DNA from: Flavobacteriaceae bacterium GSB9
GTDB lineage: Bacteria; Bacteroidota; Bacteroidia; Flavobacteriales; Flavobacteriaceae
Assembly (NCBI GenBank): GCA_022749295.1
Contig: CP062007.1
Span: 2,418,001 to 2,482,000 of the forward strand
Direction: 5' to 3'
Length of the DNA stretch: 64,000 nt
Below are positions 17,271 to 25,106 of the stretch, one piece after another; the stretch's first letter is position 1, and each line of letters opens with the position of its first letter. Below the pieces are notes generated by a model that was not told the DNA's origin, ran no database searches, and saw only the letters and a list, made by a program, of their open reading frames with translations. The translations under genes were made by a program, and so were the position numbers.

Positions 17271-18425
17271 TTGATACACCATAAAATTTATACCGCATTT
17301 AATGAAATTCCGGCTGGGTGGAATGCTTTGGTAAAACACGACGTTTTCCTGCAAAGCCATTATTTACAAGCCATGGAAGAAGCGTCTCCAAAAAATATCC
17401 ATTGGTTTTACATTGGTGTTTTTAAAAATGATGATTTAATTGGAATCGCCATTGTGCAGCGTGTGCAGCTATATTTAAAGGATATGTTTAGAGACAACCA
17501 AGTATCGTGTTTAAAAACGTTTTTTAAAGATTTGGTGTCCCGTTTATTAAAAGGAAATATTTTAGTTGTTGGCAATCTTACCCACACGGGGCAACACGGT
17601 ATTTTTTTTGACAAAGAGACCGTTTCGCAACCTGAGTTTTTTAGGGAAGTTTTTTTGGCACTAAACACCATAAAATCAAACATCAAGCAAAGCAATAATA
17701 AAACAATTAGGGCTATTGCATTGAAAGATTTCTTTAGAGATGAAGATATCCATAAAGCCAAAACGGTTTTTACGGTTGCAAAACTTCATCGAGTTTATGT
17801 GCAGCCCAATATGTTGCTTTACGTCAGGCCAGATTGGATAACTTTTCAGGATTATCTTTCAAGCCTAAACAAAAAGTACCGAGACCGTTACAAGCGCGCC
17901 AGAAAAAAAAGAAACGGCATAACGCCTGTTGAACTGAGTTTAGAAGACATAAAAGCACATACTCCTGAGCTTCATAAACTTTACAAGAATGTTTCTAATA
18001 ATGCTAAGTTTAACACATTTTTGTTGCCCGAAAACCATTTTTATAGTTTAAAAACCCAACTTAAAGAAAACTTTAAAGTTTATGGGTATTATCTAAAGGA
18101 TGAATTGATTGGTTTTTATACCCTTATTTTGAACAATCAAGATTTGGAAACCTATTTTTTGGGATACGACAAAGATCACCAATATTCCAATCAGTTGTAT
18201 TTGAATATGCTCTACGATATGTTGAAATTTGGTATTGAAAACCAATTTAAAACTGTAGTTTATGCCCGTACGGCTATGGCAATTAAAAGTTCGGTAGGAG
18301 CAGAAGCCAAACCTATGGTGGTGTATTTAAAACATACCAATGGCTTTTTAAATACGGTGTTAAAGTTAATTTTTGAACTTATGAATCCGTCTGAAGATTG
18401 GGAAGAAAGGCATCCGTTTAAATAG
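17271..18425 (+). CDS. GNAT-fold acyltransferase-like protein (FemAB/BioF2-like)
   Basis: This 384-residue cytosolic protein resembles the double GNAT-fold acetyltransferase/FemAB-like group. The segment FQDYLSSLNKKYRDRYKRARKK (about 188-209) and the later YYLKDELIGFYTLILNNQDLETYFLGYD are typical of the PF13480-like acetyltransferase domain. Substrate and pathway are unknown. The start is TTG at 17271: an in-frame stop lies at 17226, no upstream ATG exists, and the next Met is at residue 35, after plausible conserved sequence. The start follows a terminator hairpin by 4 nt and no ribosome binding site is visible, so the true start or promoter arrangement is uncertain. Confidence 0.65.
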   Translation: MIHHKIYTAFNEIPAGWNALVKHDVFLQSHYLQAMEEASPKNIHWFYIGVFKNDDLIGIAIVQRVQLYLKDMFRDNQVSCLKTFFKDLVSRLLKGNILVVGNLTHTGQHGIFFDKETVSQPEFFREVFLALNTIKSNIKQSNNKTIRAIALKDFFRDEDIHKAKTVFTVAKLHRVYVQPNMLLYVRPDWITFQDYLSSLNKKYRDRYKRARKKRNGITPVELSLEDIKAHTPELHKLYKNVSNNAKFNTFLLPENHFYSLKTQLKENFKVYGYYLKDELIGFYTLILNNQDLETYFLGYDKDHQYSNQLYLNMLYDMLKFGIENQFKTVVYARTAMAIKSSVGAEAKPMVVYLKHTNGFLNTVLKLIFELMNPSEDWEERHPFK

Positions 18426-18586
18426 ATTTGTTTTAGTAAATTAGTCAATAAAGGATTAGAAATATTTGTTCAATAAAGGGTGACATTATTACGAGTAGGT
18501 GACAAAGAAGAAGTTCATCATTTTAAGCATCAAATTGCATTTCAATATTCGCAACAACGTTTTAATTAGCCTATTAACTACAAAGT

Positions 18587-20248
18587 ATGCAACTGAGTCT
18601 AAGAAACCTCATACTCATCATAATAAACAGTTTGATTTTTTTGGTCATTCTTATGTTGTCTGTCACGTTTTATAACCAATTCTCAAAAGTACTTGATGAT
18701 AGAATATTACTTCAGTTAAATTCAATAAAAACCTTAAAACAGATACAGATTGAAAACTTAATAAAGAGTGAATGGAATGCGTTTTTAAAAGCTAAACCGA
18801 ATACATTTCCCGTTGATAGCCTTAACATGAAATTGCCTCCAACATCAATAAAGACTTCTGGTATTTACGATTTTACAAAGTATAATAATAAGGGGTTGAC
18901 CTCAATAGGTTTAGTTTCTGTTGAAGGTAAACAAACACAGGTAAAAATTATACCATACAACAAAATCAAAGAAATATTGTTGGAAAGAGCCGGAATGGGC
19001 AATAGTGGCGAATCGTATTTGGTGGGCGACGATTTTTATATGCGGTCGCAATCGCGGTTTTTGCCCGAAAAAACACCCTCAACTATTTTGGTTAAAACAG
19101 AAGGGGTTGTTGCAGCACTATCCGGAAAAATAGGAAGAGGGGTTTTTAAAGATTATCGAGGTGTTGATGTGTACAGTGTTTATAGCCCAATTAAAATGTC
19201 GGGACTTAAATTGGTAATTCTTTCAGAAATCGATACCAGTGAGGTAAAAGCCCCACTAGAACAACTAAAGTTGAGATTGCTGGGTTTAATTTCAATAATC
19301 ATGGTAATAGCCATTGTTTTATCGCTTTTTCTTACCAGAATTATTACCAATCCCATTACCAACATGAAAAAAAGTTTAAAGGTAATGGCTGCGGGTGATT
19401 ACAACCAAACCAATGAATTTGCTAAAAACTCGAACGAAATAGAGGAGATGTTTGAAGCCCTAGACAATTTAAAAAAGTCCTTGCAAGGTGCTGTAAGGTT
19501 TTCCAATGAAATAGGTAAAATGAACCTCAATTCACATTATGTTCCAAAAAGCGATAACGATTCATTGGGCAAAAGTTTAATAAAAATGCGCGACAAGCTC
19601 ATTGAGTTTAGAAATAACGAAAACAAAAACCGTATTAGCACAAAGCGCCAGTTAGTTGATGGTTTGGAGAACGAAAGGCGCCGTTTGTCCCGCGAACTCC
19701 ATGATGGCATAGGACCGCTATTAACGTCATTAAAATTTTATATTGAAAATAGAATTGACAATAAACAGCAAAAGCAGGAAATGATAAAGATATTAGACGG
19801 TACCATTTCTGAAATCCGATTGATGTCCAATGCGCTAATGCCGTCTACCTTAGATGATTTTGGCGTGGGCGTAGCCATAACCAATTTTGTTGACCACATT
19901 AAAAAGACATCGGGCATTTCTATTGAATTCGAAGATTTAACCAAAGAAACCGATAGTAAAATAACTAAAACCCAAGCCATTAATCTTTTCAGGATAGCAC
20001 AAGAGCTGATAAATAATGCTTTAAAACATTCAAAATCAAGAAATATTAGAATTTCCCTTTCGGAATTTGATGATTTTGTGTCGCTTTTTTATTTTGACGA
20101 CGGTGTTGGTTTCGACCTTAAACGCGTAAAATTAGGTTCAGGAATAGTTAACATTAAAGAACGTGTTGAAATTTGCAACGGACAAATTTTAATGAAATCT
20201 AAACAAGGAAGTACTACTTTTGAAATTGAATTACCAATAGATTTATGA
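18587..20248 (+). CDS. sensor histidine kinase, NarL-type two-component system
   Basis: This 553-residue membrane kinase has TM1 at about 9-29, an extracytoplasmic sensor region of about 200 residues (possibly Cache-like, with GMGNSGESYLVG near 143) and TM2 at about 228-248. A HAMP linker follows (TNPITNMKKSLKVMAAGDY), then a HisKA_3 dimerisation/phosphoacceptor domain with the phosphorylated His in RELHDGIGPLL (H372). The C-terminus is an HATPase domain with the N box AQELINNALKHS and the G box DDGVGFD. This HisKA_3 type pairs with LuxR-family response regulators. Its stop overlaps the regulator's ATG by 4 bp (ATGA), so the pair is translationally coupled. The ligand is unknown. The adjacent secreted repeat protein is a candidate target gene. 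Confidence 0.93.
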   Translation: MQLSLRNLILIIINSLIFLVILMLSVTFYNQFSKVLDDRILLQLNSIKTLKQIQIENLIKSEWNAFLKAKPNTFPVDSLNMKLPPTSIKTSGIYDFTKYNNKGLTSIGLVSVEGKQTQVKIIPYNKIKEILLERAGMGNSGESYLVGDDFYMRSQSRFLPEKTPSTILVKTEGVVAALSGKIGRGVFKDYRGVDVYSVYSPIKMSGLKLVILSEIDTSEVKAPLEQLKLRLLGLISIIMVIAIVLSLFLTRIITNPITNMKKSLKVMAAGDYNQTNEFAKNSNEIEEMFEALDNLKKSLQGAVRFSNEIGKMNLNSHYVPKSDNDSLGKSLIKMRDKLIEFRNNENKNRISTKRQLVDGLENERRRLSRELHDGIGPLLTSLKFYIENRIDNKQQKQEMIKILDGTISEIRLMSNALMPSTLDDFGVGVAITNFVDHIKKTSGISIEFEDLTKETDSKITKTQAINLFRIAQELINNALKHSKSRNIRISLSEFDDFVSLFYFDDGVGFDLKRVKLGSGIVNIKERVEICNGQILMKSKQGSTTFEIELPIDL

Positions 20249-20877
20249 GCAAAATAAAAGTTATAATAGCAGACGACCATGAGCTGTTTAGAAACGGCCT
20301 TAAAGAGCTTTTAATTAAGCAAGACGACATAAACGTGGTAGCAACCGTTGGCGATGGTGAGCAGTTTATGGAAGTGGTTAAAGAAATTAAGGATATCAAT
20401 ATCGTTTTGCTTGATATTACTATGCCAAACATGGATGGCTTTCAGGTTTTAAAAGCGCTCAAAAATCTAAACGCTTCAATTAAGCCGATAATAATTTCCA
20501 TGCACAATGATGGTAATTACATCGCAAAATGTGCCAAAAGTGGCGCTTACGGATATCTGCTTAAAAATGCAGATGAAGACGAACTCGTTAAAGCGATTCG
20601 AATGGTTAACAAAGGACAAAAATACTTTAATTCAGAGATTGCAGAAAAGATGATAAACTTTATGTCTGAACAAAAGGTTAGTGAAAACATCCTTTCAAAA
20701 AAGGAAAAAGAAGTGCTTAACCTAATTTCAGAAGGGTATACAACCAAAGAGATAGCCGCGAAATTATTTGTAAGCACCCGAACCATTGAAACCCACCGCG
20801 CCAACATTTTAAAAAAGCTCGAAGTAAAAAATACTGCCGAATTAATAAAAAAAGCTGCCCAAATCAATTTAATTTAA
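20245..20877 (+). CDS. NarL/FixJ-family response regulator
   Basis: This is a 210-residue two-domain regulator. The receiver domain has the acidic pocket in IIADDHELF, the phosphoacceptor D57 in LLDITMPNMDG and the conserved Lys in YLLKNADEDEL. The C-terminal LuxR-type helix-turn-helix starts LSKKEKEVLNLISEGYTTKEIA and contains the recognition-helix stretch VSTRTIETHRANI. It is phosphorylated by the kinase encoded just upstream (4-bp overlap) and should bind DNA as a dimer. An 8-bp inverted repeat lies 5 bp past its stop, in front of the next gene, and is a reasonable candidate binding site. Confidence 0.95.
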   Translation: MSKIKVIIADDHELFRNGLKELLIKQDDINVVATVGDGEQFMEVVKEIKDINIVLLDITMPNMDGFQVLKALKNLNASIKPIIISMHNDGNYIAKCAKSGAYGYLLKNADEDELVKAIRMVNKGQKYFNSEIAEKMINFMSEQKVSENILSKKEKEVLNLISEGYTTKEIAAKLFVSTRTIETHRANILKKLEVKNTAELIKKAAQINLI

Positions 20878-20882
20878 CGTTT

Positions 20883-20902
20883 TATCCGTATTTATACGGA
20901 TA
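20883..20902. promoter_or_regulatory. inverted repeat, candidate response-regulator operator
   Basis: TATCCGTA (20883-20890), TTTA, TACGGATA (20895-20902) is a perfect 8-bp dyad. Symmetry continues more loosely outward (ACGTTTTAT on the left, ATAAAATACGT on the right). It lies 46 bp upstream of a -7 element and could be the binding site of the NarL-type regulator encoded just before. It could also be a weak stem-loop ending the two-component transcript, but no T tract follows. Confidence 0.4.
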
Positions 20903-20947
20903 TAAAATACGTGGTTTCAGGTAACTCCAAAAGCATCGTTTTGTATT

Positions 20948-20955
20948 TAATTTTG
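20948..20955 (+). promoter_or_regulatory. -7 element for the small repeat-protein gene
   Basis: TAATTTTG matches the Bacteroidota TAnnTTTG -7 consensus exactly, 26 bp before the ATG at 20982. No clear -33 TTG is found at the expected distance. This would fit a promoter that needs an activator bound at the upstream dyad. Confidence 0.45.
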
Positions 20956-20981
20956 TAATAAACTTAAAAAAACAAAACGTT

Positions 20982-21335
20982 ATGAAAAGGACAGCTTTTA
21001 TTCTAGCTTTTATATTTATTTCATCTTCAATGGCTTTTGCGCAAAAAAGAAGCGATTTAACTGGGCCAGCTTACAAAAACTACAGGCCATGGCAAAACGA
21101 TAGTAAACCAGCGCCTGTTTATTCTGTAGCCAAAAAAGAACAGTTACAAGGACCCGCTTTTAAAAACCAAAAAGTTTGGGAGAAAAAGCCCTCAAAAGCA
21201 AATTATACAGCTGTTAACTTTGGTTCTGAGCGTTCCAATTTACAAGGGCCAGCTTATAAAAACTTTAAGCCATGGAGAAAGAATGATGAAAAAGATAACT
21301 CTGAGACTTATATTGCTAAGAACGACTCAATCTAA
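20982..21335 (+). CDS. small secreted protein with three GPAYKN-type repeats
   Basis: The 117-residue product has a signal peptide (MKRTAFILAFIFISSSMAFA, cut before QKR) and no lipobox. The mature part of about 96 residues holds three copies of a short unit: DLTGPAYKNYRPW, QLQGPAFKNQKVW and NLQGPAYKNFKPW. These are spaced about 30 residues apart, each followed by a basic or polar linker. The consensus is L-x-G-P-A-[YF]-K-N-x-[RK]-x-W. I do not recognise a named family. The invariant Gly-Pro-aromatic and Trp residues suggest a structural or ligand-contact role rather than catalysis. The gene follows the two-component pair and has its own -7 element. Confidence 0.7.
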   Translation: MKRTAFILAFIFISSSMAFAQKRSDLTGPAYKNYRPWQNDSKPAPVYSVAKKEQLQGPAFKNQKVWEKKPSKANYTAVNFGSERSNLQGPAYKNFKPWRKNDEKDNSETYIAKNDSI

Positions 21336-21447
21336 AAGTAGCTTGTACAGGTGTAGATTTGAATTTTTGACTTAAATAACCGAAATTAGTAGTTCTTTAA
21401 GATGTTGTTTCCTTTCTTTTTTGTATTTTTCTTAGAAAGTATTTTAT

Positions 21448-21660
21448 ATGGAATCAGCAAAAACAGATATTTTAAGTGAAATTTCTTCATTAACCCGAAC
21501 TATTGAAGAACAATACCCAGAATTGCAAAAGTACTTGGGTGAAAGCCGAGGAACACTCCCGCAAGGCGAAGTAAGCCACGCTTTAGATAGAAAAGAACTG
21601 GAAGATTACAGAGACACCTTAAAAGAGCTTATTCAGGGTTATAAAAAGAAAAATAAATAA
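21448..21660 (+). CDS. small conserved-looking acidic/helical protein, unknown function
   Basis: This 70-residue, highly charged and predicted helical protein reads MESAKTDILSEISSLTRT at the start and ends with a lysine-rich tail. The composition and the stretch EEQYPELQKYLGESRGTLP look like a real protein, and the gene is followed 1 bp later by a strong terminator. No signal peptide or membrane segment is present and I cannot assign a function. A cytosolic helix-hairpin protein is likely. Confidence 0.6.
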   Translation: MESAKTDILSEISSLTRTIEEQYPELQKYLGESRGTLPQGEVSHALDRKELEDYRDTLKELIQGYKKKNK

Positions 21661-21661
21661 A

Positions 21662-21703
21662 AAAATAGCCTATTGGAAACCATTTCAATAGGCTATTTTC
21701 TTT
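21662..21703. terminator. bidirectional Rho-independent terminator
   Basis: AAAATAGCCTATTG (21662-21675) and CAATAGGCTATTTT (21686-21699) form a perfect 14-bp stem with A and T tracts on either side. It lies between convergent genes (the small helical protein on + and the SPFH protein on -) and can serve both. Confidence 0.9.
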
Positions 21704-21717
21704 AAGAAAGCTGCCGA

Positions 21718-22641
21718 TTATTCTTCTTTCTTTTTCTTGGCGTTTTTCATGGCCTCTCCAATTTGGTTACTGGCGGTAAAGCTGGCTACCATATCGTTAA
21801 GCATATTACTGCCCGCCTGTGGGGCATTTGGTAATAAAATGAGGTTACTGTTAGTTTCTTCGCCCAAAGATTGTAAAGTGTCGTAATGTTGCGTTACAAC
21901 AATTAATGCCGAGGCTTCTTGACTGTTAATGCCCACTCGGTTCAATACTTCAACCGATTCCTCCAAACCTCGGGCAATTTCACGACGTTGGTCGGCAATA
22001 CCTTGTCCTTGTAAACGTTTGCTTTCAGCTTCCGCTTTAGCTTTTTCAACAATCAATATACGTTGGGCATCACCTTCAAACTGTGCAGCTATTTTTTCGC
22101 GTTCTGAGGCGTTAATACGGTTCATGGCAGCTTTTACCTGGGCATCGGGGTCAATATCGGTAACCAAGGTTTTAATGATATCAAAACCATAATCGAGCAT
22201 AGCATCATTCAATTCAGCTTTTACCGCCAAAGCGATATCGTCTTTTTTAACGAAAACATCATCTAATTTCATTTTAGGGACTTCGGCACGTACCACATCA
22301 AATACATAACTTGTAATTTGATCGTGAGGATAATCTAGTTTATAAAAAGCATCGTAAACTTTTTGAGTTAAAACGCGGTACTGAACCGATACTTTTAAAC
22401 GCACGAATACATCGTCTAATGTTTTGGTTTCAACAATAACATCCAGTTGTTGGATTTTTAAACTCAAACGCCCCGCTACCTTATCTATTATTGGAATTTT
22501 AAGTTGAAGCCCTGATTGGCGAATACTGTGGAATTTACCAAAACGCTCAATAATCGCGGCGGTTTGTTGTTTTACAATAAAGAAAGAGGCAATTAGAATT
22601 AAAAGGCCTAAAACAATAAAGGGGACGTAAAAGAAGTTCAT
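21718..22641 (-). CDS. SPFH-domain (stomatin/paraslipin-like) membrane protein
   Basis: The ATG at 22641 is preferred because it places the hydrophobic anchor (MNFFYVPFIVLGLLILIASF) at the N-terminus. An upstream in-frame ATG at 22686 would add 15 residues and run through the promoter region. The 307-residue protein has one TM segment, an SPFH domain beginning QQTAAIIERFGKF, and a coiled-coil region rich in E, A, K and R (about 165-225). The conserved GLEESVEVLNRVGI and a charged KKKKEE tail follow. Such proteins form membrane-associated oligomeric rings that organise membrane microdomains or proteases. No NfeD partner is adjacent. It is divergent from the outer-membrane barrel gene. Confidence 0.9.
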   Translation of the reverse strand: MNFFYVPFIVLGLLILIASFFIVKQQTAAIIERFGKFHSIRQSGLQLKIPIIDKVAGRLSLKIQQLDVIVETKTLDDVFVRLKVSVQYRVLTQKVYDAFYKLDYPHDQITSYVFDVVRAEVPKMKLDDVFVKKDDIALAVKAELNDAMLDYGFDIIKTLVTDIDPDAQVKAAMNRINASEREKIAAQFEGDAQRILIVEKAKAEAESKRLQGQGIADQRREIARGLEESVEVLNRVGINSQEASALIVVTQHYDTLQSLGEETNSNLILLPNAPQAGSNMLNDMVASFTASNQIGEAMKNAKKKKEE

Positions 22642-22675
22642 AATGTTTAGTTTAAGGTTTAAGAAAAGTAAGATA

Positions 22676-22694
22676 CAAAAATACACTATATTTG
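22676..22694. promoter_or_regulatory. back-to-back -7 elements of two divergent genes
   Basis: On the minus strand TATTTTTG (22683-22676) serves the SPFH gene. On the plus strand TATATTTG (22687-22694) serves the barrel-protein gene, 20 bp before its ATG. Both match TAnnTTTG exactly and are only 3 bp apart. The two promoters must therefore overlap and polymerase could occupy only one at a time. Confidence 0.5.
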
Positions 22695-22714
22695 ATTGCT
22701 AATAATCCGTACAA

Positions 22715-23398
22715 ATGAATTACAACAGACTTTTCTTATTAGTAACAATTACCCTATGTTTTGTTACAAATAGTTTTGCCCAAAAAGGAAATTACCGCAT
22801 TACCAATGGGTTTGGTGTAACGGGTGGTATTTCTAAATTTAACATTTTGACCGATAATTTTGAAACTAAAGAATCCGATGGATTTGCAGGCGGCGTTATG
22901 GCCACGGTAGATATTCCGGTGCGTTGGTACAATATAAGTTTCGGCATGCAACTTTCTGAAAATCACGTTGAGGTTTTAGGTCGTCCATCGCTGGTAAGTA
23001 CAGAAGAAGAATTTATAGATTACAAAATCTTCGCTGCACAGGTGGCCATGCTGATGCACATTAAAGTGGTGCCTAAACATTTTACGATAGATTTAGGTCC
23101 AATGTTACAGTACAACAGTAAATTGGAGTTTGACGACAAAAACCAAGAAGGCTATTTTATAAATAACTACGCAAACTTAACAGCCGAGGATATTACAAAT
23201 ATTTCTCAGTTTCATTTCAATGGCGCTATTGGTGCATCGGCGGGTATTAAAAACTTCAAGCTGAAAGCCCAATACATTTATGGTTTTACCAATATGCTGA
23301 AAAAACTGGAAAAACAAGATTTCAATACCAGTGGAGGAGATGCCCGTTTTAAAGGCAATCAAAGTATGCTGGTTTTAGGGGCTACGGTGTTTTTTTAG
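22715..23398 (+). CDS. outer-membrane beta-barrel protein (PorT/OmpA-barrel-like)
   Basis: The 227-residue product has a signal peptide (MNYNRLFLLVTITLCFVTNSFAQ). The remaining 200 residues alternate polar and hydrophobic positions, typical of an eight-stranded barrel. They end in LVLGATVFF, whose terminal Phe is the usual outer-membrane assembly signal. Segments such as NGFGVTGGISKFNILTDNF and ISFGMQLSEN look like porin-family strands common in Bacteroidota. Function is unknown; PorT-like biogenesis or small structural barrels are possible. It is monocistronic, with an exact -7 element 20 bp before the ATG. Confidence 0.78.
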   Translation: MNYNRLFLLVTITLCFVTNSFAQKGNYRITNGFGVTGGISKFNILTDNFETKESDGFAGGVMATVDIPVRWYNISFGMQLSENHVEVLGRPSLVSTEEEFIDYKIFAAQVAMLMHIKVVPKHFTIDLGPMLQYNSKLEFDDKNQEGYFINNYANLTAEDITNISQFHFNGAIGASAGIKNFKLKAQYIYGFTNMLKKLEKQDFNTSGGDARFKGNQSMLVLGATVFF

Positions 23399-23406
23399 AT
23401 AGTTTT

Positions 23407-23498
23407 GTCATTGCGAAGAATGAGGAACGAATGACGTGGCAATCTCGTGAATGAAACCTTAATAAACAGATTACTTCGTCTTGCCTCCTCGTAATGAC
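23407..23498. repeat. dispersed intergenic inverted repeat (GTCATTGCGA type)
   Basis: GTCATTGCGAAGAATGAGGA at the left and TCTTGCCTCCTCGTAATGAC at the right form imperfect inverted arms around about 50 bp. This is the widespread GTCATTGCGAgnnnGAGG...CCTCGnAATGAC palindromic element found between genes in many genomes. It fills the space between the barrel-protein gene (+) and the esterase gene (-), which converge here. It may act as a terminator-like hairpin, but its origin is as a repeat. Confidence 0.7.
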
Positions 23499-23576
23499 TG
23501 TAAGCCTATTTTTTTAAATAGCTTTTAAATCAGACAATTAATTTTTTTTAAAGGCTTAAAATTTAGTACTAACCTT

Positions 23577-25097
23577 TTAGTTATCTATATCTGTCCTAAA
23601 GGGGGAAGCAGGGAGGTTAGCAGCATTATATAAGTTTCCTTTTGGTATATTGGCCCAACCATACCTCACCGCGACAGGATTGGTTATGTTTTTGTTGTAT
23701 ACAATAATTTTATTGCCTTTTATCTCAGCTTTGGCAGGAACAAAGTTTTCAGAACTATCAGCGATAGTAAAACCAGTAAGCGTTTTCCCTTTGTGTTTTA
23801 GACCACCATAAATGTGTTTGAAGGAAATTTCAATTTTATCGTTCTTGATACTGTAATCATCTATGATAGGACCTGAATAGGCAATATTTTCATGATATGC
23901 CAAGGCTCTTGCCGCTAATGATAAGCGGTAACCAATAGGTTGTTTTAATGGCGGGTGAATATCTGTTGCATCGCCACAATCTATGGTAACTATCATTGCT
24001 GTGTTTTCTGTATTCTGTAAGGTGAGTAATTGAGCTTCTCTAATTTCTGGATTATTTTCCTTAAATGGAGCAATTTGCACAAATAAAAATGGTAAGTTAT
24101 CTGTTTTCCAATGTTTACGCCAGTCGGATATTAAGGTAGGAAATAGAATTTGGTATTGCTTTGCAAAATCGCGGTCCGATTCACCTTGGTACCAAGCAAC
24201 GCCCGCGATAGGGTATTTTAAAAGAGGCGCTATCATACCATTAAAATAACAACTTATAAACCGTCTTTTAGTAGGATCTTGTGGTGGTTTTGGGTTAAGC
24301 GGTTGAGTTTTACCTTTTTTCTTAGCCTTTTTTTTACCATGCTCATATTGAACTAATAAAGCTTTTTTTCGAGAGTTATAGGCTGCTAATTTTTTAGTGA
24401 ATTTTTTTATAGATTCGTCATAGGCTTTAACTAAAGCCTCAAGTTCTGGTTTATTGGAAAGGCTCGATTGACTTATCCAATATTTTGCCTGTGTGCCTCC
24501 TACAGTACTTAATATAATTCCAATGGGCACTTTTTTGGCTTCAAACAAATCTCTAGAAAAGAAATATCCCACTGCCGAAAAGGATTCAATAGTTTCAGGA
24601 GAACAGACAGTCCATTCACCTTTAGTGTTTTCGAGTGGAATGTTAGATTTTTTATGTGGAACATTATATTGCCGAATTAATGGATAGTTGGCTGCTTTTT
24701 TTTCTTTTTCGTAATTGGATATGGTTTGATACTTCCAATGTGGAGACATTTTTCTTTCCATATTAGATTGACCACTACAAACCCAAACTTCTCCTATGTA
24801 TATATCTTTAATAACAACAGAATTGTTGCCCGTTATTTTCATAACATGAGGTCCGCCAGCATCCATCTCAGGTAAAACTATGTGCCAATGGTTTTTTTCA
24901 ACTACTGTCGTAACAGTCTTACCGTTAAATTCAACTTTAACATTCTCCCCATTTCTGCCAGTTCCCCATACAGGTATCTTAACTTTTTGTTGTAATACCA
25001 TATGATTAGAAAACAAGTTATTTGGGTTTATCGCAAATAAACTAGCAAATTGAATTAAAAAGATAAAGGTTATGAGGTGTTTACTATAAAGCTTCAT
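23577..25097 (-). CDS. secreted SGNH esterase, sialate O-acetylesterase-like
   Basis: This 506-residue protein has a signal peptide (MKLYSKHLITFIFLIQFASLFA). The catalytic Ser lies in the GQSNME block (residues 110-115), and a second block GVAWYQGESD and a later CGDATDIHPP complete the SGNH-like triad region (His in the DIHPP motif). This is the SASA/sialate-O-acetylesterase family, whose members de-acetylate sialic acids, xylan or other glycans. The charged insert around residues 222-272 (KKALLVQYEHGKKKAKKKGK) is unusual and may be a flexible loop. The gene follows gltX by 9 bp on the same strand and is probably co-transcribed, though functionally unrelated. It could act on acetylated surface or dietary glycans; the natural substrate is unknown. 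Confidence 0.85.
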   Translation of the reverse strand: MKLYSKHLITFIFLIQFASLFAINPNNLFSNHMVLQQKVKIPVWGTGRNGENVKVEFNGKTVTTVVEKNHWHIVLPEMDAGGPHVMKITGNNSVVIKDIYIGEVWVCSGQSNMERKMSPHWKYQTISNYEKEKKAANYPLIRQYNVPHKKSNIPLENTKGEWTVCSPETIESFSAVGYFFSRDLFEAKKVPIGIILSTVGGTQAKYWISQSSLSNKPELEALVKAYDESIKKFTKKLAAYNSRKKALLVQYEHGKKKAKKKGKTQPLNPKPPQDPTKRRFISCYFNGMIAPLLKYPIAGVAWYQGESDRDFAKQYQILFPTLISDWRKHWKTDNLPFLFVQIAPFKENNPEIREAQLLTLQNTENTAMIVTIDCGDATDIHPPLKQPIGYRLSLAARALAYHENIAYSGPIIDDYSIKNDKIEISFKHIYGGLKHKGKTLTGFTIADSSENFVPAKAEIKGNKIIVYNKNITNPVAVRYGWANIPKGNLYNAANLPASPFRTDIDN

Positions 25098-25106
25098 AAG
25101 AGCTGC

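Noticed and set aside
22642-22686. Longer N-terminus for the SPFH protein
   Set aside because: The extra residues would be coded across the predicted -7 element and push the membrane anchor inward. The internal ATG gives the normal family start.
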